Source of the DNA: Qipengyuania nanhaisediminis
GTDB taxonomy: Bacteria > Pseudomonadota > Alphaproteobacteria > Sphingomonadales > Sphingomonadaceae
Direction of reading: 5' to 3'
DNA length: 64,000 nt
Assembly: GCF_900115585.1 (NCBI RefSeq)
Contig: NZ_FOWZ01000005.1
Span: 62,001 to 126,000 of the forward strand
The notes under the pieces are model-generated. The model saw only the letters and a program-made list of their open reading frames with translations. It made no database searches and was not told the DNA's origin. A program made the position numbers and the translations under genes. Positions 51,718 to 61,388 of the stretch are shown in pieces; position 1 is the first letter of the stretch, and every line of letters starts with the position of its first letter.

Positions 51718-53340
51718 TTGTCTTCAGGCGAAGAGATCATGCAGCGGGAGCCGAGCGAGAAGGAAATCCGGCTCGTCATCGCGGCCAGCAGTGCGGGCAC
51801 GATCTTCGAATGGTACGATTTCTTCATCTACGGAACGCTGGCGGGCCTGATCGGAGCGGCGTTTTTCCCGAGCGATAACGAGACCCTGCAGGTCCTCCTC
51901 GTATGGGCCGGTTTCGCAGTCGGTTTCGGCTTCCGTCCCTTGGGGGCAATCCTGTTCGGCTTTCTCGGCGACAGGTTGGGGCGCAAATATACTTTCCTGG
52001 TGACCGTCACCCTCATGGGGATAGCGACGGCGGGCGTGGGCCTGATCCCCAGCGCCGCGAGCATCGGCCTTGCCGCACCGATCATCGTGATCTGCTTACG
52101 CATTTTGCAGGGCCTTGCCCTTGGCGGGGAATACGGCGGCGCGGCGATCTACGTGGCAGAGCACGCTCCGCCCGAGAAGCGCGGCTTCTATACCAGCTTC
52201 ATCCAGGCCAGCGTGGTTGGCGGCTTCGTACTCTCGATCATTGTCGTCATAGCCTGTCGCGCACTGATCCCCGCGGACGATTTCGCCGCCTGGGGTTGGC
52301 GCATCCCGTTCCTGTTGTCGATCGTCCTGCTCGGCATATCGCTGTGGATGCGGCTCAAGCTGTCGGAGAGCCCGGTGTTCCAGGCGATGAAGGTGGCCGG
52401 AGAAACCTCGGCCAATCCGTTCAAGGAAAGCCTGACCTATCCGGGCAATCCCAAGCGCATTTTCGTGGCGCTGTTCGGGATCACGGGCATCCTGACGACG
52501 ATCTGGTACACCGCCTTCTTCTCTGGCCTCTCGTTCCTGCGCGGCCCGATGCGCGTGGAAGAGGGCATCGTGGAATGGATGCTGCTGATTGCGGGCACCA
52601 TTTCGATGAGCTTCTATGTCATCGTCGGGAAGTGGTCCGACAGGGTGGGGCGCAAGAAGCCGATCATCATCGGCGCTATCGCATCGCTTGTCCTGCTGTT
52701 CCCGATCTTCTGGGGCATGGGCGCGCTTGCCAATCCCGGCCTCAACCAGAGCGCTGCGGCTGCACCCGTGACCGTCAGCGGGGCGGCGTGCGAATATGAT
52801 CCTTTTGCGGAAGTCCAGACCAGCGCCTGTGGCCGCGTCCTGCAGGACCTGACCGCACTCGGCGTACCTTACGCCATCGACGGCGCCTCTTCGGCGACGA
52901 CGGTTTCGGTCGGTGGAACAGCCAACGACTACGGAGCGCTCGCCGATACGGATCGCCGCGCGTCGATCCAGGGCTGGCTCGAAGGCGCGGGTTACAGTTT
53001 CGAGCGCCAGACGCCGCCGCTCACGAGCATCCTCGGGATCATCGGGCTGCTGCTGGTTTGCGGGATGCTGTCGGCGCTGACCTATGGCTCTGTAGCGGCG
53101 CTGCTGTGCGAGATGTTCCCGGCGCGCATCCGCTATTCCTCGATGTCGATCCCCTATCACATCGGCGCAGGCTACCTCGGCGGGTTCCTCCCGCTGATCG
53201 CGGGATACATCGTCGCCATGACGGGTAACGTCTATTCGGGCCTGTGGTACACCATCGCGATTGTCGCTTTCGGTCTGGTCGTCGCCTGGTGGGGCATTCC
53301 CGATGGACCGCCGAAGGATTTCGAAGACGCGCATGGTTGA
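51718..53340 (+). CDS. MFS transporter, MHS (metabolite:H+ symporter) family
   Basis: A proton symporter of about 540 residues. It shows VIAASSAGTIFEWYDFFIYG near 18-37, GFLGDRLGRKYTFLVTV near 82-98, and RILQGLALGGEYGGAAIYVAE near 127-147, all typical for the ShiA/ProP group. It carries an extra segment of about 100 residues before the final helices (after MGALANPGLN, with CEYDPFAEV and TSACGRVLQ), polar and with two cysteines, which would form an enlarged loop. The start is unsure: TTG 51718 has GGGGAG seven bases upstream; ATG 51739 and TTG 51703 are alternatives. The end overlaps alr by 8 bases. Confidence 0.85.
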   Translation: MSSGEEIMQREPSEKEIRLVIAASSAGTIFEWYDFFIYGTLAGLIGAAFFPSDNETLQVLLVWAGFAVGFGFRPLGAILFGFLGDRLGRKYTFLVTVTLMGIATAGVGLIPSAASIGLAAPIIVICLRILQGLALGGEYGGAAIYVAEHAPPEKRGFYTSFIQASVVGGFVLSIIVVIACRALIPADDFAAWGWRIPFLLSIVLLGISLWMRLKLSESPVFQAMKVAGETSANPFKESLTYPGNPKRIFVALFGITGILTTIWYTAFFSGLSFLRGPMRVEEGIVEWMLLIAGTISMSFYVIVGKWSDRVGRKKPIIIGAIASLVLLFPIFWGMGALANPGLNQSAAAAPVTVSGAACEYDPFAEVQTSACGRVLQDLTALGVPYAIDGASSATTVSVGGTANDYGALADTDRRASIQGWLEGAGYSFERQTPPLTSILGIIGLLLVCGMLSALTYGSVAALLCEMFPARIRYSSMSIPYHIGAGYLGGFLPLIAGYIVAMTGNVYSGLWYTIAIVAFGLVVAWWGIPDGPPKDFEDAHG

Positions 53341-54376
53341 AGCACCTCCGCCGACGCTCAGGCTCGATATAGACCGCGAGGCGTTGGCACATAACTGGCG
53401 CAAGCTCGACAGGCTTAGCGGCGCGGCTCGTGCCGGCGCTGCGGTAAAGGCCGATTGCTACGGGCTTGGCGTGGAGAATTGCGTTCCGGCGCTGTTCGAG
53501 GCCGGCTGCCGCGATTTCTTCGTCGCTCACTGGAGCGAGGTGGCACCGCTCTTGCCCATGATCCCGGCGGAACAGATCGCGGTCCTGCATGGCCCGCTGA
53601 CGCTGGAAGAGGCCTCCTATGCGAGGCAGGCCGGCGTGCGCCCAGTCATCGATAGCCTCCGACAAGCGAAGCTGTGGACCGAAAGCGGAGGCGGTCCCTG
53701 CCACCTGATGGTGGATACCGGGATCAACCGGCTTGGCATAAGTGTATCGGAAGTTCCGGAACCTGCTGTGCAGTCTCTCGAGGTGGAAGTCCTCCTGAGC
53801 CACCTGGCCTGCGCCGACGAAGACAGTCCCATGAACGCGCGACAGCTGGCCGATTTCCGGGCGATTGCATCCTCCATCGACCACACGGCACTAAGTCTTG
53901 CCAACAGCGCCGGAATAGCCCTCGGATCGGACTTTCACTTCGATCTCACACGGCCTGGCCTTTCGCTTTATGGCGGCGTCCCGCGCGAGGAACTGGCGGA
54001 TCATATCCGGCAGGTCGCATACCCCAAGGCAGTGATCATCCAGACGCGGAACGTTAAGGCGGGCGAGGTTGTCGGTTACAACGCAACCTTCACCGCACCT
54101 TCCGAAATGCGCATCGGTGTCCTATCCCTCGGCTATGCAGACGGCATCCTTCGCGCATGGCGCGGGGCGAGCTTCCGCCATGGCGATCTGGCGCTGCCCA
54201 TCCTTGGTAAAGTGTCGATGGACATGATCGTCATCGACCTCTCCAACGCACCCGAGCTGGGCGAGGGTGACTGGGTCGAACTGCCCTATCACCTGCCCGA
54301 TGCTGCGCGGCAAACCTCTGTTTCGCAATATGAATTGCTTACCGTTTTGGGCCAGCGTTTCGAACGTTCGGCCTAA
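53333..54376 (+). CDS. alr: Alanine racemase
   Basis: PLP enzyme that makes D-alanine for peptidoglycan. The 347 residues are typical. The PLP lysine is Lys39 in GAAVKADCYGLG, the substrate-side tyrosine is in LSLGYADGIL near 263, and KVSMDMIVIDLS lies near 293-304. ATG at 53333 is chosen; it overlaps the end of the transporter gene by 8 bases, so translation is probably coupled. This raises the question whether the transporter moves alanine or a related compound, which the sequence does not settle. Confidence 0.94.
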   Translation: MVEAPPPTLRLDIDREALAHNWRKLDRLSGAARAGAAVKADCYGLGVENCVPALFEAGCRDFFVAHWSEVAPLLPMIPAEQIAVLHGPLTLEEASYARQAGVRPVIDSLRQAKLWTESGGGPCHLMVDTGINRLGISVSEVPEPAVQSLEVEVLLSHLACADEDSPMNARQLADFRAIASSIDHTALSLANSAGIALGSDFHFDLTRPGLSLYGGVPREELADHIRQVAYPKAVIIQTRNVKAGEVVGYNATFTAPSEMRIGVLSLGYADGILRAWRGASFRHGDLALPILGKVSMDMIVIDLSNAPELGEGDWVELPYHLPDAARQTSVSQYELLTVLGQRFERSA

Positions 54377-54443
54377 CGTGTTGCGCTGCACATTGTGCGC
54401 CTGCTAAGCATGGCTGCAACGCACAATAGGGAAGAGGCAATTC

Positions 54444-55001
54444 ATGGCGAAACGCACCGCAGAGGGCGAACCCATCATCATCAAGAAGTACGCTAACCGG
54501 CGGCTCTACAATACCGACACCAGCAGCTACATCACGCTGGATGATCTGGCGAAGATGGTACGCGAGAATGTCGACTTCCAGGTGGTCGACGCGAAGAGCG
54601 GTGACGACATCACGCATACGATCCTCACCCAGATCATCGTCGAGGAAGAAAGCCAGGGCGGCCAGCAGATGCTCCCCGTCAGTTTCCTGCGCGACCTGAT
54701 CTCCATGTACGGCAATTCCATGCAGGCGATGATGCCGAGCTATCTCGAAGCCAGCATGGCGAATTTCCGCAAGAACCGCGAACAGATCCAGGCCGCCTTT
54801 GCCAAGGGTATCGAAGCCAACCCGCTGGCCAAGATGGCCGAGGCCAATTTCAAGATGATGCAGAACGCCGCCGAGGCCTTCATTCCGGGATCGCTCAAGA
54901 CGGGCTCCAGATCCGCCAAGCCCGACCAGTCTGCAGAGCTTGCCCAGATGCGTACCCAGATGGCTGAAATGCAGAAGAAGCTGGACGAACTGAGCAAATA
55001 A
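54444..55001 (+). CDS. phaR: Polyhydroxyalkanoate synthesis regulator PhaR
   Basis: A 185-residue regulator that binds DNA and polyhydroxyalkanoate and controls phasin and synthesis genes. The N-terminal DNA-binding domain is diagnostic: IIIKKYANRRLYNTDTSSYI near 11-30, then TLDDLAKMVRENVDFQVVDA near 31-50. The rest is helical and amphipathic, rich in Met and Ala (MPSYLEASMANFRKNREQIQ), and ends in a coiled coil (ELAQMRTQMAEMQKKLDELS). No pha synthase gene is in the window. Upstream, GGGAAGAGGC precedes the ATG. Confidence 0.93.
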   Translation: MAKRTAEGEPIIIKKYANRRLYNTDTSSYITLDDLAKMVRENVDFQVVDAKSGDDITHTILTQIIVEEESQGGQQMLPVSFLRDLISMYGNSMQAMMPSYLEASMANFRKNREQIQAAFAKGIEANPLAKMAEANFKMMQNAAEAFIPGSLKTGSRSAKPDQSAELAQMRTQMAEMQKKLDELSK

Positions 55002-55045
55002 TTGCATCGGCCCGCGCCGAAACCCACCAGATACAGGAATTACCC

Positions 55046-56587
55046 GTGGCCCAGATCCGCCATGCCTTGAACACCACGCGCGCCGACGATTTCGCAGCCT
55101 GGTATCAGGACGTCATCTCCTCCGCCGAAATGGCCGAGGAATCGGGCGTTCGCGGCTGCATGGTAATCCGTCCGTGGGGCTACGGCATCTGGGAGCGCAT
55201 GCAGCGCCTGCTCGACGACCGGATCAAGGCGACGGGCCATTCCAACGCCTATTTTCCCATCTTCATCCCGCTTTCGAATTTCGAGCGCGAGGCGGAACAT
55301 GTCGAAGGTTTCGCCAAGGAAATGGCGGTCGTCACACACCATCGCCTGATCGCTGGCAAGGACGGCGGTCTCGTGCCCGATCCCGAAGCCAAGCTCGAAG
55401 AGCCGCTGGTGGTCCGCCCGACTTCGGAAACGATCATCGGCGATGCCATGGCGCGCTGGGTGCAGAGCTGGCGCGATTTGCCGCTGAAGCTCAACCAGTG
55501 GGCCAATGTGGTGCGCTGGGAAATGCGCACCCGAATGTTCCTGCGGACCAGCGAATTTCTCTGGCAGGAAGGCCATACCGCCCATGCCGACGAGGCAGAG
55601 GCGAAAGACCACACGCTCACTATGCTCGAAGTCTATCGCGCCTTTGCGGACGAGGATCTGGCGCTGGCCGTGATCCCGGGCGAGAAGCCGGAGAACGAGC
55701 GTTTTCCCGGTGCGGTCGAGACCTGGTCGATCGAAGCCATGATGCAGGACGGCAAGGCGCTGCAGGCCGGTACCAGTCACTACCTTGGCACGAACTTCGC
55801 CGAGGCCAGCGGCATCAAGTACCAGAACAAGGATGGCGGCGAGAGCTTGTGTCACACCACAAGCTGGGGCGTTTCGACGCGCATGGTCGGCGGTGTCATC
55901 ATGACGCATGGTGACGATGACGGCCTGCGCCTGCCCCCGAAGATCGCTCCGCAGCAGGTCGTGATCCTACCCATGCTGCGCGACAAGCCCGACGACGAGG
56001 CGCTGATCGACTATTGCGAGGCTCTGCGCGCCACGCTCGCATCGCAGCACGTCTTGGGTGAGCCGCTGCGCGTGCTCCTCGATACGCGCCCGGGCAAGGC
56101 TGCCGCCAAGCGCTGGGACTATGTGCGCAAGGGTGCGCCGATCATCATCGAGGTCGGCGGCCGCGACATGGAGAACGGCGTCGTCAGCCTGCTTCGCCGC
56201 GACAGGTTGTGGAACGAGGAAAACGGCAAGCCCGCATTCCAGACCCCCACGCGCGAGATTGCCGGCCAGACAGTGCCCGACATCCTAGCCGATATGCAGT
56301 CCAGCCTGCTGACCGAAGCGCAGGAACGCCGCGAGGCGAATATCACCCGCGGTGTCACCGATTTTGCCGAGGTCGAGAAGTTCTTCTCCGCCGCGCGCTA
56401 TCCGGGATGGGTCGAGGTCCAGTGGTCCAAACCGACCGGAGCCGAACTGGAAGAAGTGGTCGAGCGGCTGAAGGCGTTGAAGCTCACCATGCGCAACGTG
56501 CCGATCGGCGCGGCCCCGGTGGACGGCGAGTGCATCTTCACCGGCAAACCGGCCACCGAACGGGTCCTGCTCGCCAAGGCATACTGA
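55046..56587 (+). CDS. proS: Proline--tRNA ligase, short form
   Basis: Class II synthetase that charges tRNA-Pro. The 513-residue length, CMVIRPWGYGIWERMQ near 35-50 and RPTSETIIGDAMARW near 127-141 place it in the form without the INS editing domain, similar to archaeal and eukaryal ProRS. Motif 2 includes VVRWEMRTRMFLRTSEFLWQ near 153-172 and the C-terminal anticodon-binding domain follows (QQVVILPMLRDK near 304). The start is GTG at 55046. Confidence 0.95.
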   Translation: MAQIRHALNTTRADDFAAWYQDVISSAEMAEESGVRGCMVIRPWGYGIWERMQRLLDDRIKATGHSNAYFPIFIPLSNFEREAEHVEGFAKEMAVVTHHRLIAGKDGGLVPDPEAKLEEPLVVRPTSETIIGDAMARWVQSWRDLPLKLNQWANVVRWEMRTRMFLRTSEFLWQEGHTAHADEAEAKDHTLTMLEVYRAFADEDLALAVIPGEKPENERFPGAVETWSIEAMMQDGKALQAGTSHYLGTNFAEASGIKYQNKDGGESLCHTTSWGVSTRMVGGVIMTHGDDDGLRLPPKIAPQQVVILPMLRDKPDDEALIDYCEALRATLASQHVLGEPLRVLLDTRPGKAAAKRWDYVRKGAPIIIEVGGRDMENGVVSLLRRDRLWNEENGKPAFQTPTREIAGQTVPDILADMQSSLLTEAQERREANITRGVTDFAEVEKFFSAARYPGWVEVQWSKPTGAELEEVVERLKALKLTMRNVPIGAAPVDGECIFTGKPATERVLLAKAY

Positions 56588-56598
56588 CGCCCCGTGAC

Positions 56599-56619
56599 AT
56601 GGGGACCATGCGTCCCCAT
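56599..56619 (+). promoter_or_regulatory. Hairpin between proS and rnr
   Basis: A perfect 8-bp stem (ATGGGGAC at 56599-56606 with GTCCCCAT at 56612-56619) and a 5-base loop sit in the 42-base gap, 10 bases before the rnr ATG. There is no T-run and no clear ribosome site for rnr, so it may affect rnr translation. Confidence 0.35.
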
Positions 56620-56629
56620 ATGGCGTCTC

Positions 56630-58927
56630 ATGAAAAAACATAATCGAACCGGGCGGCCACAGGGTCTCCCGAGCAAAGAACAGATACTCGAATTCGTCCA
56701 GGGGTCGCCGACCCCCGCCGGCAAACGCGAAATCGCGAAGGCGTTCGGCCTGAAGGGCCAGGAAAAGATCGCGCTGAAAAAGCGCCTCAAGGACATGGCC
56801 GAAGAAGGCCTGATCGACGGCAAGCGCACCGCCTATCATCGCATGGGCGGCGTACCGAAGGTAACGGTGCTGAAGGTCCTCGAAATCGAGGACGGCGAAC
56901 CGATTGCCGTGCCCGAAAACTGGGACCCTGACAGCAAGGAAAAGGCCCCGCGCCTTACGGTCAAGGAGAGCAAGAAGGTTGCCGCCCTCAAGCGCGGCGA
57001 TCGCTTCCTTGCGCGAACCGAAGAAAAGCCCCGCGGGTGGATAGCCCATCCGATGAAGAAGCTGCCCGCGCGCACCGAAGGTCTGATGGGCGTCGTCGAG
57101 ATCGACGGTGGCGGGAAGGCATGGCTCGCGCCGGTGGACAAGCGCGTGCGCAATTCCTCTCCGATCTCGGACCTTGGCGGGGCGGAAGAGGGCGATCTCG
57201 TGCTGGCGGAAAAGGCCGGCAAGTCTGCACGCTCTGCGGTCAAGGTCGTCGAAGTGATCGGGGACCCGCTCGCACCCAAGAGTTTCAGCCTGATTGCCAT
57301 CGCCAAGCATGGCATCCCGCACATCTTCCCTGAAGAGGCGCTGGAGGAAGCGCAGCAGGTGGCGCAGCTTCCCTTGAGTGAGGACAAGCGCGAAGACCTG
57401 CGGAACGTCCCCATCATCGCCATCGACCCCGCCGATGCGCGCGACCATGACGATGCCATCTGGGCCGAACCCGACGGGAAGGGCGGCTATCGCGCCATCG
57501 TCGCCATTGCAGACGTAAGCTTTTACGTGCGGCCGGGCGGTGCGCTCGACCGCGAGGCGCGGAAGCGCGGCAATTCGGTCTATTTCCCCGACCGCGTCGT
57601 GCCGATGCTGCCGGAAATTCTCAGCGCCAATGTATGCTCCCTCGTCGAGGGCGAGGACCGGGCGGCAATGGCCTGCCACATCTCTATTTCGCCCGAAGGC
57701 AAGGTGACCGACTGGCGCTTTACCCGCGCCATCGTGAGGCTTGCCTCGAACACGGCCTATGAGGACGCGCAGAAGGCCATCGACGATGGCAGCGCGGACG
57801 ATACGCTCAAGCATCTCTGGGGTGCGTGGGAGTTACTGCACAAGGCACGCGAGGCCCGCGATCCGCTGGACCTCGAACTGCCTGAGCGACAGGTCCGGCT
57901 CAATGACGAGGGGGTGATCGAGGAAATTGCCGTGCGCGAACGCCTCGACGCGCACCGCGTGGTGGAAGATTTCATGATCGCTGCCAATGTCGCGGCGGCC
58001 AAGGCGCTGGAAGCAAAGAAGGCCCCGGTCGTCTATCGCGTCCACGAAACGCCGAGCCGCGAAAAGCTCGTCGCATTCAAGGAATATCTCGCCACGCAGG
58101 GCCGCAATTTCGCGCTCGGACAGGTCATCACGCCCGGCCTTTTCAACCGGATGCTGAAGGACATCGGCGATCCGGCGGAAAAGGCGCTGATCATGGAAGC
58201 GGTGCTTCGCAGCCAGACGCAGGCCTATTACGGTCCGGCCAATGCCGGGCATTTTGGCCTTGCGCTCGGCAGCTATGCGCACTTTACCTCGCCCATTCGC
58301 CGCTATGCCGACCTTCTGGTCCACCGCGCGCTGGTCGATGCCTACCACCTCGAACAGCCCAAGCCGAAGGGCGACATCCCGCCTGCCTCGGGTCTGTCGG
58401 ACCGTGACAAGACGGCGCTCAGCCAGATCACCGATGCCATCAGCCAGACTGAGCGCCGCGCGATGGAGGCAGAGCGCGACACGATTGACCGCTATGTCGC
58501 CGCATGGCTTTCTGGCCGGGTCGGGGAGACTTTCGAAACGCGGATCACCGGTGTGCAGGGTTTCGGCTTCTTCGCCACCATCGAAAACCTCGGGGGTGAC
58601 GGACTGGTCCCCGTTTCAACGCTGGGCCGCGAATATTTCCGCTATGACGAGGCTGCTCGCCAGCTCGTCGGCGAAAACAGCGGCAAGACCTATGCCGTGG
58701 GTGACCGGCTCAAGCTCAAGCTGGCGGAATCTAATCCGCTGACAGGTGCGATGAAATTCGAGGTGCCCGAAAGCGACGGCTCACCCATCGAAAAGCGCGG
58801 GGACCGCCCGCCGCCGCGCAAGAAGAAGCCGCTGGCGAAAGGCAAGGGTGCCCCGCGCCAGAAGCACCAGACCGGCCAGCGCGGACGCCCGAAGAACATC
58901 CGGCACCAGGGTAGGAAGAAGAAGTAA
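56630..58927 (+). CDS. rnr: Ribonuclease R
   Basis: 3'-5' exoribonuclease that degrades structured RNA. The 765 residues comprise an N-terminal winged helix (PAGKREIAKAFGLKGQEKIA near 25-44), cold-shock-like domains, the RNB catalytic domain with metal-binding aspartates in DPADARDHDDAIW near 264-276 and RGNSVYFPDRVVPMLPEILS near 310-329, an S1 domain (GRVGETFETRITGVQGFGFF near 625), and a basic lysine-rich tail. ATG at 56630 is chosen (MKKHNRTGRPQG); the open frame further up overlaps the proS end without family sequence. Confidence 0.96.
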   Translation: MKKHNRTGRPQGLPSKEQILEFVQGSPTPAGKREIAKAFGLKGQEKIALKKRLKDMAEEGLIDGKRTAYHRMGGVPKVTVLKVLEIEDGEPIAVPENWDPDSKEKAPRLTVKESKKVAALKRGDRFLARTEEKPRGWIAHPMKKLPARTEGLMGVVEIDGGGKAWLAPVDKRVRNSSPISDLGGAEEGDLVLAEKAGKSARSAVKVVEVIGDPLAPKSFSLIAIAKHGIPHIFPEEALEEAQQVAQLPLSEDKREDLRNVPIIAIDPADARDHDDAIWAEPDGKGGYRAIVAIADVSFYVRPGGALDREARKRGNSVYFPDRVVPMLPEILSANVCSLVEGEDRAAMACHISISPEGKVTDWRFTRAIVRLASNTAYEDAQKAIDDGSADDTLKHLWGAWELLHKAREARDPLDLELPERQVRLNDEGVIEEIAVRERLDAHRVVEDFMIAANVAAAKALEAKKAPVVYRVHETPSREKLVAFKEYLATQGRNFALGQVITPGLFNRMLKDIGDPAEKALIMEAVLRSQTQAYYGPANAGHFGLALGSYAHFTSPIRRYADLLVHRALVDAYHLEQPKPKGDIPPASGLSDRDKTALSQITDAISQTERRAMEAERDTIDRYVAAWLSGRVGETFETRITGVQGFGFFATIENLGGDGLVPVSTLGREYFRYDEAARQLVGENSGKTYAVGDRLKLKLAESNPLTGAMKFEVPESDGSPIEKRGDRPPPRKKKPLAKGKGAPRQKHQTGQRGRPKNIRHQGRKKK

Positions 58928-58978
58928 CGGAACGGGGGCCGGGGTACGTCCATTGATCCGGCAAAGGAGATTGCCAGA

Positions 58979-59494
58979 ATGCTCGTACCCGGCCAGCCCG
59001 TTCCAGACCTCGACCTGCCCCTGACCATCGATGCGCGTTTCGAGCTGTCGAAACAGTCGCCCGACAGCTTCACCATGCTCGTCTTTTATCGCGGCAAGCA
59101 CTGCCCGATCTGCAAGAAATACCTCACCGAACTTGGGTCAAAGCTGGGCAAGTTCACCGACAAGGGCATCAATGTCTTTGCCGTGTCGATGGATAGCCCC
59201 GAGCGCGCGCACGTCAGCCATGAGGAATGGGAAACCGGAGACCTTCCGCTCGCCCATTCGCTGAGCGAGGAGAAGGCGCGCGAGTACGGCCTCTACATTT
59301 CGGAAAAGCGCGAAGGCAGCGAAGAACCCGAACGCTTTAGCGAACCGGGCCTCTTCCTCGCTAAACCCGACGGGACCTTGCACTTCGCCGTGATCCAGAA
59401 CGCGCCGTTTACGCGTCCGGACCTCGACGACCTGCTGAGCGGCCTGACCTTCACGCTGGAGAACGATTACCCGACGCGCGGCACGCTGACCTGA
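58979..59494 (+). CDS. Peroxiredoxin-like AhpC/TSA family protein
   Basis: A thioredoxin-fold protein of 171 residues. After PVPDLDLPL near 8-16 comes FYRGKHCPICKKYLTELGS near 39-57, a CxxC active site like that of a group of peroxiredoxin-like oxidoreductases; classical peroxiredoxins have a single Cys in PxxxTxxC. It probably reduces peroxides or disulfides in the cytoplasm. AAAGGAG lies upstream of the ATG. It converges on the uspA-type gene, with only three bases between the stops. Confidence 0.88.
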   Translation: MLVPGQPVPDLDLPLTIDARFELSKQSPDSFTMLVFYRGKHCPICKKYLTELGSKLGKFTDKGINVFAVSMDSPERAHVSHEEWETGDLPLAHSLSEEKAREYGLYISEKREGSEEPERFSEPGLFLAKPDGTLHFAVIQNAPFTRPDLDDLLSGLTFTLENDYPTRGTLT

Positions 59495-59497
59495 TCC

Positions 59498-59950
59498 TCA
59501 GGCCAGTGCGTCCAGCTGCTCGCGCGTGAGTTTACCCGGCACAATATAGAGCGGGCAGGGCAGCTCGCTGGCGCGGGCCGAGAAGTGTTGAACCAGAGGG
59601 TCCTTCCCACCATCGCTCGTAGTGCCCAGTACGAGGGCCGCGATCTCTCCATGGTCTTCCAGATAGGTCTTGATCACGTCGGCAGGCGAGCCCGGGCGGA
59701 CTGCGATCACGGGCATCTTGCCCATTTCGCCGAAGATGTTGCCGGCCGCGCTGTTGGCGAGCACTTCGGCACGCTCTCGCGCCTCCTGCTCGATCGTCGC
59801 CTGTACGCCGCCGAAAGCGTTGAACGTTTGCTGCGGCACCAGCGCCAGTATGTGCACCGAGCCATTCGTCTTCATCGCGCGCAGCGAGGCAAACCGCAGC
59901 GCCTGCTTCGATTCTTCCGTTTCGTCCATGACGACCAGGTAAGTACGCAT
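59498..59950 (-). CDS. Universal stress protein (UspA family)
   Basis: A 150-residue single-domain Usp. It shows YLVVMDETEESKQALRFASL near 4-23 and the middle VIAVRPGSPADVIKTYLEDH near 81-100. The ATP-loop region reads LVLGTTSDGGKDPLVQHFSA near 107-126; it lacks the full GxRGxxxxxxxxGSVS motif of ATP-binding members, so this is probably a variant with altered nucleotide binding. The ribosome site GAGGGGAA precedes the ATG. Role: survival under stress, by family; no direct clue. Confidence 0.88.
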   Translation of the reverse strand: MRTYLVVMDETEESKQALRFASLRAMKTNGSVHILALVPQQTFNAFGGVQATIEQEARERAEVLANSAAGNIFGEMGKMPVIAVRPGSPADVIKTYLEDHGEIAALVLGTTSDGGKDPLVQHFSARASELPCPLYIVPGKLTREQLDALA

Positions 59951-60080
59951 GACCCGTTCCCCTCTTCTGGACGCAGGCCTATCCGGTAATTCGTATTCTG
60001 CGCAAGGACCTTGCGGCGGCGGCGCATTTTGGCCAGAGGTCCCAGCAACAGTATTTCCAGCGAGGACGTAACGTCAGCAC

Positions 60081-61388
60081 ATGCCCACGCCGATCAAGAT
60101 GCCCGCCCTTTCCCCGACCATGGAAGAAGGCACGCTCGCCAAATGGCTGGTGAAGCCGGGAGACAAGGTCGAAGCCGGCGACATCATGGCGGAAATCGAA
60201 ACCGACAAGGCGACGATGGAGTTCGAAGCCGTGGACGAAGGCACCATCGCCTCGATCGCGGTTGAGGAAGGCACGGAAGGCGTGAAGGTCGGCACCGTTA
60301 TCGCCATGCTCGCCGAAGAGGGCGAGGATCTGGACGAGGCGGCAGCAGCTGCTCCCGCCGATGGCGAGGACAAGCCCGATGAAGGCAAGGCCGAGGAAGC
60401 GCGCGAGGAAAAGGTCGAGCAGGAAGAGAAGCGCACCGAAGCGCCCGCTCCGGCTGCCGCACCCGCGCCTGCGGCCAAGACGTCTGATGATGGCGGCCGC
60501 ATCAAGGCATCGCCGCTCGCGCGCCGGATTGCAGAGGACAAGGGGCTGGACCTGTCGACCATCACGGGCTCCGGACCCAATGGCCGCATCGTGAAGGCCG
60601 ACGTCGAGGATGCGAAGCCCGGTGCGGCGCCTGCCAAGGCTGCCGTCGCTCCCACGTCCGCTCCGGCCAAGCCGGCGACACAGGGCGGCGATCTCGACGC
60701 GCCTTACGAAGCGCAGAAGCTCAACAATGTCCGCAAGGTCATTGCCCGTCGCCTGACCGAGGCGAAGCAGACCATCCCGCACATCTATCTCACCGTGGAC
60801 GTGCGGCTCGACGCGCTGCTCAAGCTGCGCAGCGAGCTCAACAAGAGCCTGGAAGCGGATGGCATCAAGCTGTCGGTGAACGACCTGCTCATCAAGGCGC
60901 AGGCCCGCGCGCTGCAGCGCGTGCCGCTGTGCAATGTCAGCTTCCAGGGCGACGAGCTCTACCAATACACGCGCGAGGATATCTCGGTTGCCGTGGCCGC
61001 GCCTTCGGGTCTCATCACGCCGATCATCCGCGATGCGGGCCGCAAGGGCCTCGCCCAGATCAGCACCGAGATGAAGGAGCTTGCGGGCAAGGCGCGCGAC
61101 GGCAAGTTGCAACCGCATGAATTCCAGGGCGGCACCGCCTCGCTCTCCAACCTCGGCATGTTCGGCACGAAGCAGTTCGACGCGGTGATCAACCCGCCGC
61201 AGGCGATGATCCTCGCGGTCGGCGCTGGCGAGCAGCGTCCGCACGTCATCAATGGCGCACTGGGTGTCGCCACCGTGATGAGTGCCACCGGCAGCTTCGA
61301 CCACCGCGCCATCGACGGCGCAGACGGCGCGCAGTTCATGCAGGCCTTCCAGCAGCTGGTCGAGAACCCGATGGGGCTGGTGGTTTGA
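60081..61388 (+). CDS. aceF: Pyruvate dehydrogenase E2 (dihydrolipoamide acetyltransferase)
   Basis: Core of the pyruvate dehydrogenase complex; transfers acetyl from lipoamide to CoA. The 435 residues contain one lipoyl domain with Lys43 in [13 protein letters not shown], an acidic and Ala/Pro-rich linker, an E1/E3-binding domain ([20 protein letters not shown] near 138-157), and the catalytic domain ending [14 protein letters not shown] near 406-419. The start [19 protein letters not shown] is that of mitochondrial-like E2. The stop overlaps the start of a small membrane-protein gene in TTGA; lpdA lies 1.45 kb downstream. The E1 genes are not in the window. Confidence 0.95.
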   Translation: MPTPIKMPALSPTMEEGTLAKWLVKPGDKVEAGDIMAEIETDKATMEFEAVDEGTIASIAVEEGTEGVKVGTVIAMLAEEGEDLDEAAAAAPADGEDKPDEGKAEEAREEKVEQEEKRTEAPAPAAAPAPAAKTSDDGGRIKASPLARRIAEDKGLDLSTITGSGPNGRIVKADVEDAKPGAAPAKAAVAPTSAPAKPATQGGDLDAPYEAQKLNNVRKVIARRLTEAKQTIPHIYLTVDVRLDALLKLRSELNKSLEADGIKLSVNDLLIKAQARALQRVPLCNVSFQGDELYQYTREDISVAVAAPSGLITPIIRDAGRKGLAQISTEMKELAGKARDGKLQPHEFQGGTASLSNLGMFGTKQFDAVINPPQAMILAVGAGEQRPHVINGALGVATVMSATGSFDHRAIDGADGAQFMQAFQQLVENPMGLVV

